35,120 nt of DNA from Acidobacteriota bacterium (lineage in GTDB: Bacteria > Acidobacteriota > Terriglobia > Bryobacterales > Bryobacteraceae), in NCBI GenBank assembly GCA_016201205.1, contig JACQDF010000046.1, positions 1-35,120 on the forward strand, in the 5' to 3' direction. Below, in pieces: positions 25,962 to 33,422 of this stretch (position 1 is the first letter of the stretch; every line of letters starts with the position of its first letter). Position numbers and translations under genes: made by a program. Below the pieces are notes generated by a model. That model was not told where the DNA came from and ran no database searches. It saw only the letters and a program-made list of their open reading frames with translations.

Positions 25962-26314
25962 AGATAGTCGCGGATGAGAGCGTCGACAAACAGATTGTCG
26001 ACCGACTCCGCGCCCACGGACACGAGGTTCTGTCTGTGGCCGAACTCGATCCTGGCATCGACGATGAAGCCGTTCTCTCGCGGAGCCGTCAGTCGAACTC
26101 GATTCTGCTGACCGCAGACAAGGATTTCGGAGAACTCGTATTCCGCCAGCGTTTACTTCACTCGGGAGTCCTGCTCATTCGCCTCGCGGGACTTGCGGCG
26201 GACGTCAAGGCAGAGCTTGTGGCGATAGCCTTCGACCAGCACGCTAAGGAGTTGAACATGGGATTTGCGGTTATTTCCAGGCGTGCGCTTCGGTTGCGCC
26301 GGCAGCCCCGATAG
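25958..26314 (+). CDS. DUF5615 PIN-like toxin
   Basis: The protein has 118 residues. It begins MKIVADESVDKQIVDRLRAHGHEV, with the first acidic PIN residues Asp6 and Glu7. It continues with SILLTADKDFGELVF, the TxDxDF motif of DUF5615/Mut7-C-like PIN proteins, and VLLIRLAG. These residues form a metal site expected to cleave RNA. The GTG start overlaps the antitoxin stop by 4 bp, the usual layout of a toxin after its antitoxin. The C-terminus (SRRALRLRRQPR) is basic. Target RNA is unknown. Confidence 0.88.
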   Translation: MKIVADESVDKQIVDRLRAHGHEVLSVAELDPGIDDEAVLSRSRQSNSILLTADKDFGELVFRQRLLHSGVLLIRLAGLAADVKAELVAIAFDQHAKELNMGFAVISRRALRLRRQPR

Positions 26315-26472
26315 ATTCGCCCTGCCGCTGCGGTTCGAATCCGTTGCGGGGTGATCGAAAGACGTGGGCTGACTGCTTCGGCGCCGACGGCGCCAGGCGC
26401 CTTCCACGCAGTTGATTCACGAATATTCAGAACGATTCAGGACGGTTCCTTGTTCTGCTGCGCCCTTCCCCT

Positions 26473-26478
26473 TATACT
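26473..26478 (+). promoter_or_regulatory. -10-like box upstream of a gene relic
   Basis: TATACT is followed by 9 nt and an ATG at 26488. It has the same geometry as at the pilZ gene. Confidence 0.35.
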
Positions 26479-26487
26479 GCCTGCCAT

Positions 26488-26660
26488 ATGCGGATATGCG
26501 GAATGTTCGGCCGATCCTTCGCTCGATTGCTCATAGCGAGTTGCCCCGCGCTGGCCGGAGGGACCTTCGTCGAGAACTTCAACGGGTCCAGTCTGGACCC
26601 AAGTCTTCAGCTTTTCACTCTACCCGGGTGGACCTTCAGCCTATTAGCCGGCGGGATGGG
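26488..26660 (+). pseudogene. Truncated start of a secreted protein gene
   Basis: The frame from ATG 26488 begins with an export-like sequence (FGRSFARLLIASCPALAGG) and continues FVENFNGSSLDPSLQLFTLPGWTFSL, which reads like the opening of a secreted beta-sandwich protein. After about 26660 it turns into Arg-rich sequence unlike protein. The downstream coding sequence seems lost. Family not recognised. Confidence 0.4.
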
Positions 26661-26696
26661 GACATTTCAAACCCCCTTGAACCCCCCTGTTGCGGG

Positions 26697-26816
26697 TTGG
26701 ATCCAGTTTATGACCGCGTCCGCACCCACCCGCGGTTTCAGAAGATCCTCGAGGGGATGGGGCTGGCGGTTTCACTCGGCACGCGCCCGTGCGCGTTGGA
26801 TACGTCGGGCCGTTAA
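26697..26816 (+). pseudogene. C-terminal relic of a TPR-type protein
   Basis: In another frame the segment LDPVYDRVRTHPRFQKILEGMGLA, ending at a stop at 26814-26816, matches the typical end of Acidobacterial TPR or protein-kinase/TPR proteins (L-D-P...DPRF..LL..MGL pattern). No matching N-terminal part lies upstream; the sequence before it belongs to a different relic in another frame. Confidence 0.45.
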
Positions 26817-26853
26817 GCGCGGCCAGTGTCATCGAAAGAAAGGCACGTCAGAA

Positions 26854-26930
26854 GCTCGCACAGGCCGGGCCGGCCTCCATACCGATGAGGAACCCGCCGG
26901 CTGCCGGTAGGCCCGGCGCGTTGTGCGAGC
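26854..26930. repeat. Long inverted repeat
   Basis: GCTCGCACA (26854-26862) and GCCGGGCC (26864-26871) are mirrored by GGCCCGGC (26910-26917) and TGTGCGAGC (26922-26930). The arms are interrupted by short unmatched stretches. It lies next to the palindromic repeat at 26939 and past the TonB receptor's 3' end. Confidence 0.5.
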
Positions 26931-26938
26931 GAGTCTTT

Positions 26939-27030
26939 AGAAGCGCAAAGGCCGCGCCCCGCGGCGCCAAGCCGTTGAGGAACACCGGAGTGTTCCTGCC
27001 GCGGGCGCGGTCCGTTTTGCGCGTGTTCCT
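26939..27030 (+). repeat. 92-bp palindromic repeat, copy A
   Basis: It is nearly identical (about one substitution and one indel) to the inverted copy at 33423-33513. Its own structure is palindromic: outer arms GCGCAAAGG..CCGCGCC and GGCGCGG..TTTTGCGC, and an inner perfect hairpin GGAACAC/GTGTTCC around CGGA. Its last base is shared with the stop codon of the TonB receptor gene. No ORF or transposase is inside. Confidence 0.8.
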
Positions 27031-30000
27031 TAGAAGACCAGCTTCAGCGCGAACTGGATGACGCGCGGGCCGCTGGCGCCGCTAATGACACCGAAAGTCG
27101 TGCTGTTTACCGAGGTGTTCGGCTCGCCAAGGTTGGCGTGGTTGAGCACGTTGAACATCTCGCCGCGGAATTGCAGGTGAGTCTTCTCCGTGACTGCGAA
27201 GTTCTTGAACAGCGAGTAGTCGATGTTCCAGTAGCCGGGCGCGCGAAGCTGGCCGCGGCGGGCGCTGCCGATGCTGCCGATGCGATTCAAGGCGAACACG
27301 GAGGTGTTGAACCAGCGCGCGATCTCCTCCTGCTTGGGACGGCCGGAAGCCAGACGCCACTCGCCGCCGTTGTAATCGCCGAAGTCGCCGCCCACGCCGT
27401 TGAAATCGTTATCGACGCCGCTGCGGATGGTGAGCGGCGTGCCGGATTCCACCGTAAAGATAAAGTTGTTCTGCCAGTTCCCCAGGATGGCGCGGGCCAC
27501 AGGATTCCAATGGGTGAGCTTGGGAAGCTCCCAGATGCCGGAAGAGACGAAACGGTGCGTGATGTCGAAGTCAGAGGGACCGCGGTTGTTGCGAAGGCTG
27601 AACGGATCCGGGCCGGTCTGGTTGCCTTCGATCGAGCCGAAGGAGGCGTAGTCGAGCGATTTCGCCCAAGTGTAATTGGCGAGCAGGCTGAATCCGCGGC
27701 TGAGGCGGCGCTGCACGGTGAGCTGGAAAGAATTGTACGAGGAGTTGCCGCTCGAGGAGCCTAATTGCAGCGGGCCGATGCGTGCGTAAGGCCGTCGCTG
27801 ATTGACGTTGCTGGCGTTGGCGGTGGCGCCGTAGATTCCCGGGTTGGCTTCGCTGGTATTCAGCAAGTGTGTCCCCTTCGAGCCGACATACGAGGCGCGC
27901 ACCAGAAGGGAAGCGCTCAACCCGCGCTCGATGACGAAGTTCCAATTCTGCAAGTAGCCGGCGCTCATGTCGCGGGTGGGGACGGCGTAGGTGGAGAAGT
28001 CGCGGAACTCGAGGTTGCGGTCGGGCTTGTAGTTGTCAGGCTCGACGATCGGCCCGCCGGCGTAAGGGTCAACCAGGCGAAGCGGTCCCACCAGCGTGGC
28101 GTCGTTGACCCACGGCTGCCCCTGAATGGTGCGGTTGTAGAACAGGCCCATGTACTCGTCGTAGAAGAAGCCGTAGGCGGCGCGGATCACGGTCTTGGGC
28201 AGGATCTGGTACGCCAGCCCGATGCGCGGAGCCAGATTGTTCCAGTCGTTGGGAATCACCTTTCCGCCCACGTCCGCATCCGAGGTGAACAGCAGGCCGC
28301 GCGGCGCCAGCGGGAAGACGGTGGACTGGCGGCCGGCGAGGAACGTGGTGTGCTGCCCGTCGCTCTCATCCAGACCCGGTTTCGGATCGTAGCGCAAGCC
28401 GAAGTTCAAAGTGAGCTTCGAAGTGAGGCGGATATCGTCTTGCAGGAAAAGAGTAAACGGCCGGTTGAGCGCGCGCAGATGCGACGTGGACAACTGGCGC
28501 CAGTTGGCGGTCTGGCCGAGAACAAATTCCGCAAAGGCGTTGCCCGCGTTCTGCCGGCCGCGGTCACTGAACAACTGGCCGGTGAACGTGGCGGTGGCGC
28601 CCGTGAGGAAGTAGGAGATGAACCCGGTGCGATAGCGCCGGTACTCTCCGCCGAAGCGCAAGTTGTGGCGGCCGGTGGCATAGCTTACGCTGTTGGCGGC
28701 GTGAAAGGACTTGGTGAACGAATAGCCGACGTTGCCGAGGCTGATGCCGGACCAGCCGTTGATGGTGATGCCGAGCAGATTGGCGGCTGGGGAATTCTTC
28801 ACTCGCGAGCCAAGTGTTTCCAGGCGCACGTCGGGCTTGTCGGCGGTGATGCGGGCAGGCTCGGACGTGGCATAGGAGACATTGAGGTTGTTGAGCCAGC
28901 GGGAGGAAGCCGTGTAGGTGTGGTTGACGCTGACGCTGTGCTCATCGCCGATCTGGCCGTCGCTGGCGTAGAGCAGATTGGTCGGGAGGATGACGGGCGG
29001 GTTCACATACCGCAGGAAGAAATAGCGGGCCGAAAGGCGTTGGCGATCCGTGAGCAGGTGATCGCCGCGCGCCACCGCCTGGTTGTCATTGGTTTCCGAC
29101 GCCGGCGTGCCGAAGCGGATCTGATAGCGCGGATCGGCGGAGGTTGGGATCAGATTCAGCAGTTTGGCCGACACCGGGTCAAAGCGGCTCCTGGGGATGA
29201 CGTTGTTCGGGAAGTAGGCGTTCGGCGAGTTCGGATCATGGATGGCGCCAGTGCCGTCGGGCCGCAGCCATTCGGAGAAGCTGCCGTCTTTCATCGCCTG
29301 GCTGGGCGCGACGCGCACTGCGCCAGGCGTCGAGCTGCGGATGCGCGTGCCCTGGTAGGAGCCGAAGAAGAATGTCTTGTTCTTGCGGACCGGACCGCCC
29401 AAAGCGCCGCCGAACTGATTTCGCTTCAGCGCGTCGCGGCCGGAGAAGAAGTTGGCCGCGTTGAGCTCGTAGTTGCGAAAAAACTCGAAGAGACTCCCGT
29501 GGAACTCGTTGCTGCCGCCTTTGGTGACGACATTGACGATGCCGCCCACACCGCGGCCGTACTGTGCGTCGAAGCTGCTGGTCTGCACGCTGAACTCCTG
29601 GACGGCGTCGATGTTGGGAAACGGGCGCGGCAGGTTGGTCTGGGCTTCATTGTGATCGGCGTTATCGAGCAGGAAGTTCGAGGAGATGCCTCGGGAGCCA
29701 TTCATCGAGACGCGCACCTGGAACGTCCCGAAGCCGAGGTTCGAGCCTTGGATCGTGGCCGGCACGTTGCGGTCGTAGACGCCGGCGTTGAGGGTGACCA
29801 GTTGCAGGACATTGCGCCCGTTGAGCGGGAGGTCGACGACGCGTTGTGAATCGATCACCTGCACCAGCGTCGAGGAGTTGGTCTGCACCAGCTCGGCTTC
29901 CGAGCGCACGGTAATGCGCTCGGTGGTGGCGCCCAATTCCAGGCGCGCATCCACCTGCACGTCGGAATTCACTTGCAGGAGCACATTCTTCTGCAAGAAG

Positions 30001-30242
30001 GCGGCAAAGCCCTGCTTCTCGACGCGCACTTCATAGGCGCCGATCGGCAGCAGCGGAAGCAGATAGCGGCCGGCGCCGTCGGTGTAGGCCGTGCGCGACT
30101 GGTTGCTGCCGGTGTTGGTGGCGGTGACAGCGGCCTGCGGGACGGCGCCGCCAGTGACATCGAGCACTGTTCCGTGAATGGTGGCGGTGGCTTGCGCAAA
30201 CAAAGTGGCGCATGGGAGCAAGGTGAGAATTGCGTATCTCAC
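27030..30242 (-). CDS. Oar-like TonB-dependent outer-membrane receptor
   Basis: The protein has 1070 residues. The signal peptide is MRYAILTLLPCATLFAQ. The N-terminal carboxypeptidase-regulatory-like domain is ATIHGTVLDVTGGAVPQAAVTATNTGSN...YLLPLLPIGAYEVRVEKQGF (about 20-105). A plug domain follows with VVDLPLNGRNVLQLVTLNAGV and GGIVNVVTKGGSNEFHGSLFEFFRN. The rest is a large beta-barrel ending in the aromatic residue of LKLVF, as outer-membrane barrels do. Substrate unknown; members of this class import or bind large polymers, and some act in adhesion. The GTG start at 30242 is chosen for the GGAGG 5 nt upstream and for the signal peptide. Pieces of a second copy lie at 32001-32157. Confidence 0.93.
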   Translation of the reverse strand: MRYAILTLLPCATLFAQATATIHGTVLDVTGGAVPQAAVTATNTGSNQSRTAYTDGAGRYLLPLLPIGAYEVRVEKQGFAAFLQKNVLLQVNSDVQVDARLELGATTERITVRSEAELVQTNSSTLVQVIDSQRVVDLPLNGRNVLQLVTLNAGVYDRNVPATIQGSNLGFGTFQVRVSMNGSRGISSNFLLDNADHNEAQTNLPRPFPNIDAVQEFSVQTSSFDAQYGRGVGGIVNVVTKGGSNEFHGSLFEFFRNYELNAANFFSGRDALKRNQFGGALGGPVRKNKTFFFGSYQGTRIRSSTPGAVRVAPSQAMKDGSFSEWLRPDGTGAIHDPNSPNAYFPNNVIPRSRFDPVSAKLLNLIPTSADPRYQIRFGTPASETNDNQAVARGDHLLTDRQRLSARYFFLRYVNPPVILPTNLLYASDGQIGDEHSVSVNHTYTASSRWLNNLNVSYATSEPARITADKPDVRLETLGSRVKNSPAANLLGITINGWSGISLGNVGYSFTKSFHAANSVSYATGRHNLRFGGEYRRYRTGFISYFLTGATATFTGQLFSDRGRQNAGNAFAEFVLGQTANWRQLSTSHLRALNRPFTLFLQDDIRLTSKLTLNFGLRYDPKPGLDESDGQHTTFLAGRQSTVFPLAPRGLLFTSDADVGGKVIPNDWNNLAPRIGLAYQILPKTVIRAAYGFFYDEYMGLFYNRTIQGQPWVNDATLVGPLRLVDPYAGGPIVEPDNYKPDRNLEFRDFSTYAVPTRDMSAGYLQNWNFVIERGLSASLLVRASYVGSKGTHLLNTSEANPGIYGATANASNVNQRRPYARIGPLQLGSSSGNSSYNSFQLTVQRRLSRGFSLLANYTWAKSLDYASFGSIEGNQTGPDPFSLRNNRGPSDFDITHRFVSSGIWELPKLTHWNPVARAILGNWQNNFIFTVESGTPLTIRSGVDNDFNGVGGDFGDYNGGEWRLASGRPKQEEIARWFNTSVFALNRIGSIGSARRGQLRAPGYWNIDYSLFKNFAVTEKTHLQFRGEMFNVLNHANLGEPNTSVNSTTFGVISGASGPRVIQFALKLVF

Positions 30243-30247
30243 AAAAA

Positions 30248-30252
30248 CCTCC
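30248..30252 (-). promoter_or_regulatory. Ribosome binding site of the TonB receptor
   Basis: The minus strand reads GGAGG, 5 nt before the GTG at 30242. This excludes the longer frame beginning at 30302. Confidence 0.75.
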
Positions 30253-30280
30253 GTGTGAGGAACGATATCGCAGTTTTCCG

Positions 30281-30326
30281 ATGGCCGCGCGACGCCAATC
30301 AAGAGTCCCCATCGGCGGGGAACTTA
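30281..30326 (+). pseudogene. Relic of a pilZ gene 5' end
   Basis: An ATG at 30281 begins MAARRQSRVPIGGEL, almost the same as the start of the intact PilZ protein at 32215 (MPPRRQSRVPIGGKL). The DNA matches over about 48 bp with a few differences, then stops abruptly at the 3' end of the methyltransferase gene. It is divergent from the TonB receptor, so the pair mirrors the receptor relic plus pilZ at 32001-32511. Confidence 0.65.
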
Positions 30327-30330
30327 CCCC

Positions 30331-31020
30331 TTACCGCTTGCGCAACCACAGGTAGCAGTGGTTGCCAATGCGTCCAACCGATCGCGCCCTGAAAAAGATC
30401 AGATCCAGATAACGGAACGGAAAGAGCAGCCACCCCAGGGCCATGTGGACGATCACCCGCCAGGCTCGCCAGGGCAGCCATATCTTGACGTACTCCAGTA
30501 TGAATATGAGAACGGTCGCCGTAGGCCCCGTTCTCCAGCCCTCGGCCACGACCTCTAATCCATCGCCGGCCAGTTGCTTCAGACCGTCCAATGTAAAGCG
30601 CCGGTAGTCGCGCGGGTACTCGTGAAAGGGGTGGCAGAAGGGGGTCACAATGTGAGCGTACCCCTCACGCGTCAGGACTCTTGTGATTTCCCGCATCACC
30701 TGCTCAGGACATCGCACGTGCTCCAATACCGCGTCGCACTCGACGCGCTCGAAAGTGCCGGATCGAAACGGCAACTGCTCGGCGTCGCCGACGACATCAA
30801 CGCCCGGCAGGGCAAACAGATCCAGGTTGACGTAGCCGCTCAAAGCGCATCCAGCCCCGCCGATGTAAAGATTCCATCTCCCCAAGGGGAAATCTCGAGG
30901 TTCGCGCCGATTCTCGAGAAGTGGCAGCGGCGGCTGGAGGAGGCGATACAGCCGGTCGATCCAGTGCTGCGAACGCCGGCGCGCATAGACCTGCTGCATG
31001 GGTGTGCCGCCCATGCTCAT
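30331..31020 (-). CDS. Class I SAM-dependent methyltransferase
   Basis: The protein has 229 residues with a methyltransferase_11-type core: NLYIGGAGCALSGYVNLDLF (SAM loop, about 50-68), VVGDAEQLPFRSGTFERVECDAVLEHV (motifs II-III, about 76-102) and a loop PFCHPFHEYPRDYRRFTLDGL seen in methyltransferases of cell-surface polysaccharide loci. The C-terminal part (about 175-215) is hydrophobic (VIVHMALGWLLFPFRYLDLIFF) and may bind the membrane. It lies next to a decayed membrane glycosyltransferase-like gene, which fits a former surface-glycan locus. Substrate unknown. An ATG two codons downstream is an alternative start; neither has a clear ribosome binding site. Confidence 0.85.
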   Translation of the reverse strand: MSMGGTPMQQVYARRRSQHWIDRLYRLLQPPLPLLENRREPRDFPLGRWNLYIGGAGCALSGYVNLDLFALPGVDVVGDAEQLPFRSGTFERVECDAVLEHVRCPEQVMREITRVLTREGYAHIVTPFCHPFHEYPRDYRRFTLDGLKQLAGDGLEVVAEGWRTGPTATVLIFILEYVKIWLPWRAWRVIVHMALGWLLFPFRYLDLIFFRARSVGRIGNHCYLWLRKR

Positions 31021-31089
31021 AGCTTAGGCGAGCGGCCGGTTGGTTTGCGAACAGCCGGTCGTTCGCCGGCGGCGTATCGTAGAAGAAGC

Positions 31090-31975
31090 ATGCCTTTGCG
31101 CCGGCTGCTCATCGCCCACGCGCTGGTAAACGCCGTGCTCTATAGCATGCTGCTGCTGCTCTGGGAAGGGTTCGGGCAGAACAGTGCAACCGCGTTGTGA
31201 GGATCACGGATGCCGAGCTGAGAAAAGAGGCGCTCCGCCCCGCGCAAGAGCACAATAGCGCCCGCCATAGCAGCCATGATCCGCAAGATCAGGACCCGTA
31301 TCCTGCTCTCCTGCCAGATGACGTGGGCGACCATCGCTCACGTCAGCAATGACTGGCTGGCGGAGCCTGTTGCCGTCTGGACGCTCGTCGCGCTGATCTC
31401 CTACGGCGCCAGTCCGCGCTGGCGCGAGCCGGCGTGGATGCGCGGGCGGTCCTTGAAGCGGCGCTGTCGTTGAACTGGCCTGCCGTGATCTGGTCGAGCG
31501 TGCGGGCCGCGCTGTGGACCGGCAACAACACGTTGCACACGTTCTCGGCGAACACCCTGGGTCTGATGATCTTCCTCTGCCTGGCGGCCTTGCTCCTGTG
31601 GGCCGCGACCGGTCATGCGATCGCCGAATGGATCGTCGCCTCATACTGCGTCTTGTTCGCGATGGCGCTCGCATACATTACTGTCCTCACTCACATCGTT
31701 CGCGGCGGCGCCGTGGCAAGCCCGTGGTACACCCAGGTTCTGCTGACCCCGGTGCTCGGGCTGGTGTTTCTCGGCGCATCACGCAGTCAGAGGCGTGGCA
31801 GGGTCGTGGCCGCGCTTCTGGTCCTGCTCTTCGGCTACGTGCTGGCCGCGACGTATGCCGTCAAGTTGATCCCGCTCTACGGAGGCCACGAGGGGCGCAC
31901 TCCCATGGCCGTGGTGGCCGCCCAACAGGTCATTCTGATCCGGTCCCTCCTCGCGCGAAATTTACCGAACGGCTC
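31090..31975 (+). pseudogene. Decayed multi-pass membrane glycosyltransferase-like gene
   Basis: Three blocks in order look like parts of one integral membrane protein of the ArnT/GT39-like kind. The start (31090-31178) is MPLRRLLIAHALVNAVLYSM...LWEGF. A second block (about 31318-31440) is TWATIAHVSNDWLAEPVAVW, with the VSND motif that recalls the luminal loop of such enzymes. A third block in another frame (about 31440-31975) holds several membrane helices (LGLMIFLCLAALLLWAATGH, VLLTPVLGLVFLGA, VVAALLVLLFGYVLAATYAV). The first block ends in a stop at 31200, the next two need a frame change, and the 3' end runs into a receptor relic. The family is tentative; the decay is clear. Confidence 0.6.
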
Positions 31976-32000
31976 CCTGCCTGACACAGGGAACCCGGAT

Positions 32001-32157
32001 CGGGTCAAAGCGGCTCCTGGGGATGACGTTGTTCGGGAAGTAGGCGTATCGGCGAGTTCACGCGCACTTCATAGGCGCCTATCGGCAGCAGCGGAAGCAG
32101 ATAGCGGCCGGCGCCGTCGCTGTAGGCTGTGCGCGACTGGTTGCTGCCGGTGTTGGT
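32001..32157 (-). pseudogene. Relic of a second TonB receptor gene
   Basis: Two segments match the intact receptor gene: 32001-32059 corresponds to about 29175-29232, and 32060-32157 to 30022-30119 with about three mismatches in 98 bp. They are fused directly, so roughly 790 bp between them were deleted. Orientation and order are the same as in the intact gene. The rest of the copy is missing. The relic lies just upstream of the intact pilZ gene. Confidence 0.75.
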
Positions 32158-32200
32158 CGAAGCGCACGGTCAACGGATGCACACGAAGCCGGAAACCGTC

Positions 32201-32206
32201 TATACT
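32201..32206 (+). promoter_or_regulatory. -10 box of pilZ, probably leaderless
   Basis: TATACT is followed by 8 nt and the ATG at 32215. No ribosome binding site is present, so the transcript should begin at or very near the start codon. Confidence 0.5.
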
Positions 32207-32214
32207 GTTCTCCG

Positions 32215-32511
32215 ATGCCCCCGCGACGCCAATCCAGAGTGCCCATCGGCGGGAAACTTCAGCTCGTGTGGACGGACGAGCAAGGGCAGAGCTATGTGCA
32301 CCGGGGCACTTGCGTGGATGCCTCGGAAACGGGGATGCGAATCGAACTGAAGGAGCGCATCCCGGTTGGAACGCGCGTCAGCTTTCAGGCGGGGGCAGCG
32401 GATATCCACGGCTCGGGCTCAGTGCGCAATTGCGTGCCTCACAAGCTCAATTATTACGTCGGCATCGAGTTTACAGGCGGGCTGAAGTGGAAACTGGAAG
32501 CGGATGGGTAG
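32215..32511 (+). CDS. PilZ-domain protein
   Basis: The protein has 98 residues and is a lone PilZ domain. The N-terminus PPRRQSRVPIGGKLQLVW has an RxxxR-type c-di-GMP motif (RRQSR). The second motif region is DASETGMRIELKERIPVGTRV, matching D/NxSxxG. The C-terminal strand ends YYVGIEFTGGLKW. Such proteins bind c-di-GMP and regulate partners in motility, envelope or transcription. No partner gene is adjacent; the flagellar operon is about 9 kb away. A second, truncated copy of its 5' end is at 30281. Confidence 0.85.
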   Translation: MPPRRQSRVPIGGKLQLVWTDEQGQSYVHRGTCVDASETGMRIELKERIPVGTRVSFQAGAADIHGSGSVRNCVPHKLNYYVGIEFTGGLKWKLEADG

Positions 32512-32554
32512 CTGGCGGGCGACTCTCTCTTGAAGCAGTGTGCCGCTGAGGAAT

Positions 32555-32631
32555 TGGGGTGGGTAGTGGGGTTCGAACCCACGGCCACTGGAACCACAAT
32601 CCAGCGCTCTACCAACTGAGCTATACCCACC
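32555..32631 (-). tRNA. tRNA-His (anticodon GTG)
   Basis: The minus strand folds as a full tRNA. The acceptor GTGGGTA (32624-32630) pairs with TACCCAC (32559-32565). The D-arm is GCTCAGTTGGTAGAGC, the anticodon arm CTGGATTGTGGTTCCAG with GTG, and the T-arm GTGGGTTCGAACCCCAC. The histidine-specific extra G at -1 (32631) faces C73 (32558). CCA is encoded at 32555-32557. Confidence 0.96.
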
Positions 32632-32681
32632 GTGGACGATTTCAGTTTACCACAGGCCCGCTCCGGTCTCTCCCTGCTGCA

Positions 32682-33383
32682 TCATTGAGCAAACGTGCCG
32701 GCGGCGGCGAGCCATTCGTAGGCCTCGATGCGCGCCAGCCCGCCTGCCACCAGCGGATCCTGCGCAGCCAGCCCTTTGGCCTCGTCGAGGCCGACGCCGG
32801 ATGTGAAGCAGAAAACGCCGATCCAGTCGCCGCCGTCCGGGAACGGCCCTGCTGCTGCCATCTTGCCCGCCTTGCGCAAGGCAGCGACATGAGCGAGGTG
32901 CGTCTCCATGGTTTCCCGCGGTGGGAACCCATTCCAGTTTGGTCCCTTCCGCAAGAAGACCAACACGTGGGTAAGCATCTTGTTGGGAGTGCCGGGATCT
33001 TTGGCCTTCGCTTCCCAGTAGCGGTCCCCGATTCCGCTGGGTCCCGCCCATCCGAAGGATTCCACAACAAGGCGGCCGTGCTTCACCGCCGGATCGGCGG
33101 AGGCCAGTTGATTCGCCTCGCTGACGGATTGGCATTTCGAGATCAGGATGCCCCGCAGCTCGCCCGGGGTGGCGATGGGGCCCGCGGCCACGAGCCACCG
33201 TTTCTGTCCCAAGGCGGTCAAATGCGCCAGGTGCTCTTTCTGAATCCGCTGGGCTTCCTCGGGCGGCAGCTCCGGACGGTTTGGAGCGGCCCGGAGCAAT
33301 CCGAAGCAATAGTTCGGTTTGGGCATCCCGGTGGTCTGAGCGAAAACCGGCAACGTCAACCAGAGAACAATCTCGAAGCGCAT
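32682..33383 (-). CDS. Secreted protein with two YCII-like domains
   Basis: The protein has 233 residues. A signal peptide (MRFEIVLWLTLPVFAQ) is followed by two YCII-type units. The first is about 20-115, with HLAHLTALGQKRWLVAAGPI and ASADPAVKHGRLVVESFGW. The second is about 130-230, with HLAHVAALRKAGKMAAAGPFPDGGDWIGVF and AAQDPLVAGGLARIEAYEW. YCII domains are small ferredoxin-like folds with a His/Asp pair; most are cytosolic and catalytic roles are poorly known. Export of a tandem form is unusual. The gene is convergent with pilZ across the tRNA. No ribosome binding site; a TAAGAT box lies 8 nt upstream. Confidence 0.85.
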   Translation of the reverse strand: MRFEIVLWLTLPVFAQTTGMPKPNYCFGLLRAAPNRPELPPEEAQRIQKEHLAHLTALGQKRWLVAAGPIATPGELRGILISKCQSVSEANQLASADPAVKHGRLVVESFGWAGPSGIGDRYWEAKAKDPGTPNKMLTHVLVFLRKGPNWNGFPPRETMETHLAHVAALRKAGKMAAAGPFPDGGDWIGVFCFTSGVGLDEAKGLAAQDPLVAGGLARIEAYEWLAAAGTFAQ

Positions 33384-33391
33384 ATACGCTC

Positions 33392-33397
33392 ATCTTA
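33392..33397 (-). promoter_or_regulatory. -10-like box of the YCII gene
   Basis: On the minus strand TAAGAT is followed by 8 nt and the ATG at 33383, a leaderless-type arrangement. Confidence 0.35.
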
Positions 33398-33422
33398 TGC
33401 GCGGCCGCGATATTCTTTTTAG

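Noticed and set aside
26332..26342. GGTTCGAATCC, resembling a tRNA T-arm loop, after the PIN toxin gene
   Set aside because: The T-stem pairs poorly, and no acceptor, D-arm or anticodon arm can be folded around it.
27765..29849. A 694-codon plus-strand open frame
   Set aside because: It is antisense to the TonB receptor. The Val/Gly/Ala-rich translation has no recognisable domain.
31140..31334. A 64-codon minus-strand frame with a hydrophobic segment (LILRIMAAMAGAIVLL)
   Set aside because: It has no ribosome binding site or recognisable family and overlaps the decayed membrane gene. It might be a relic, but that cannot be supported.
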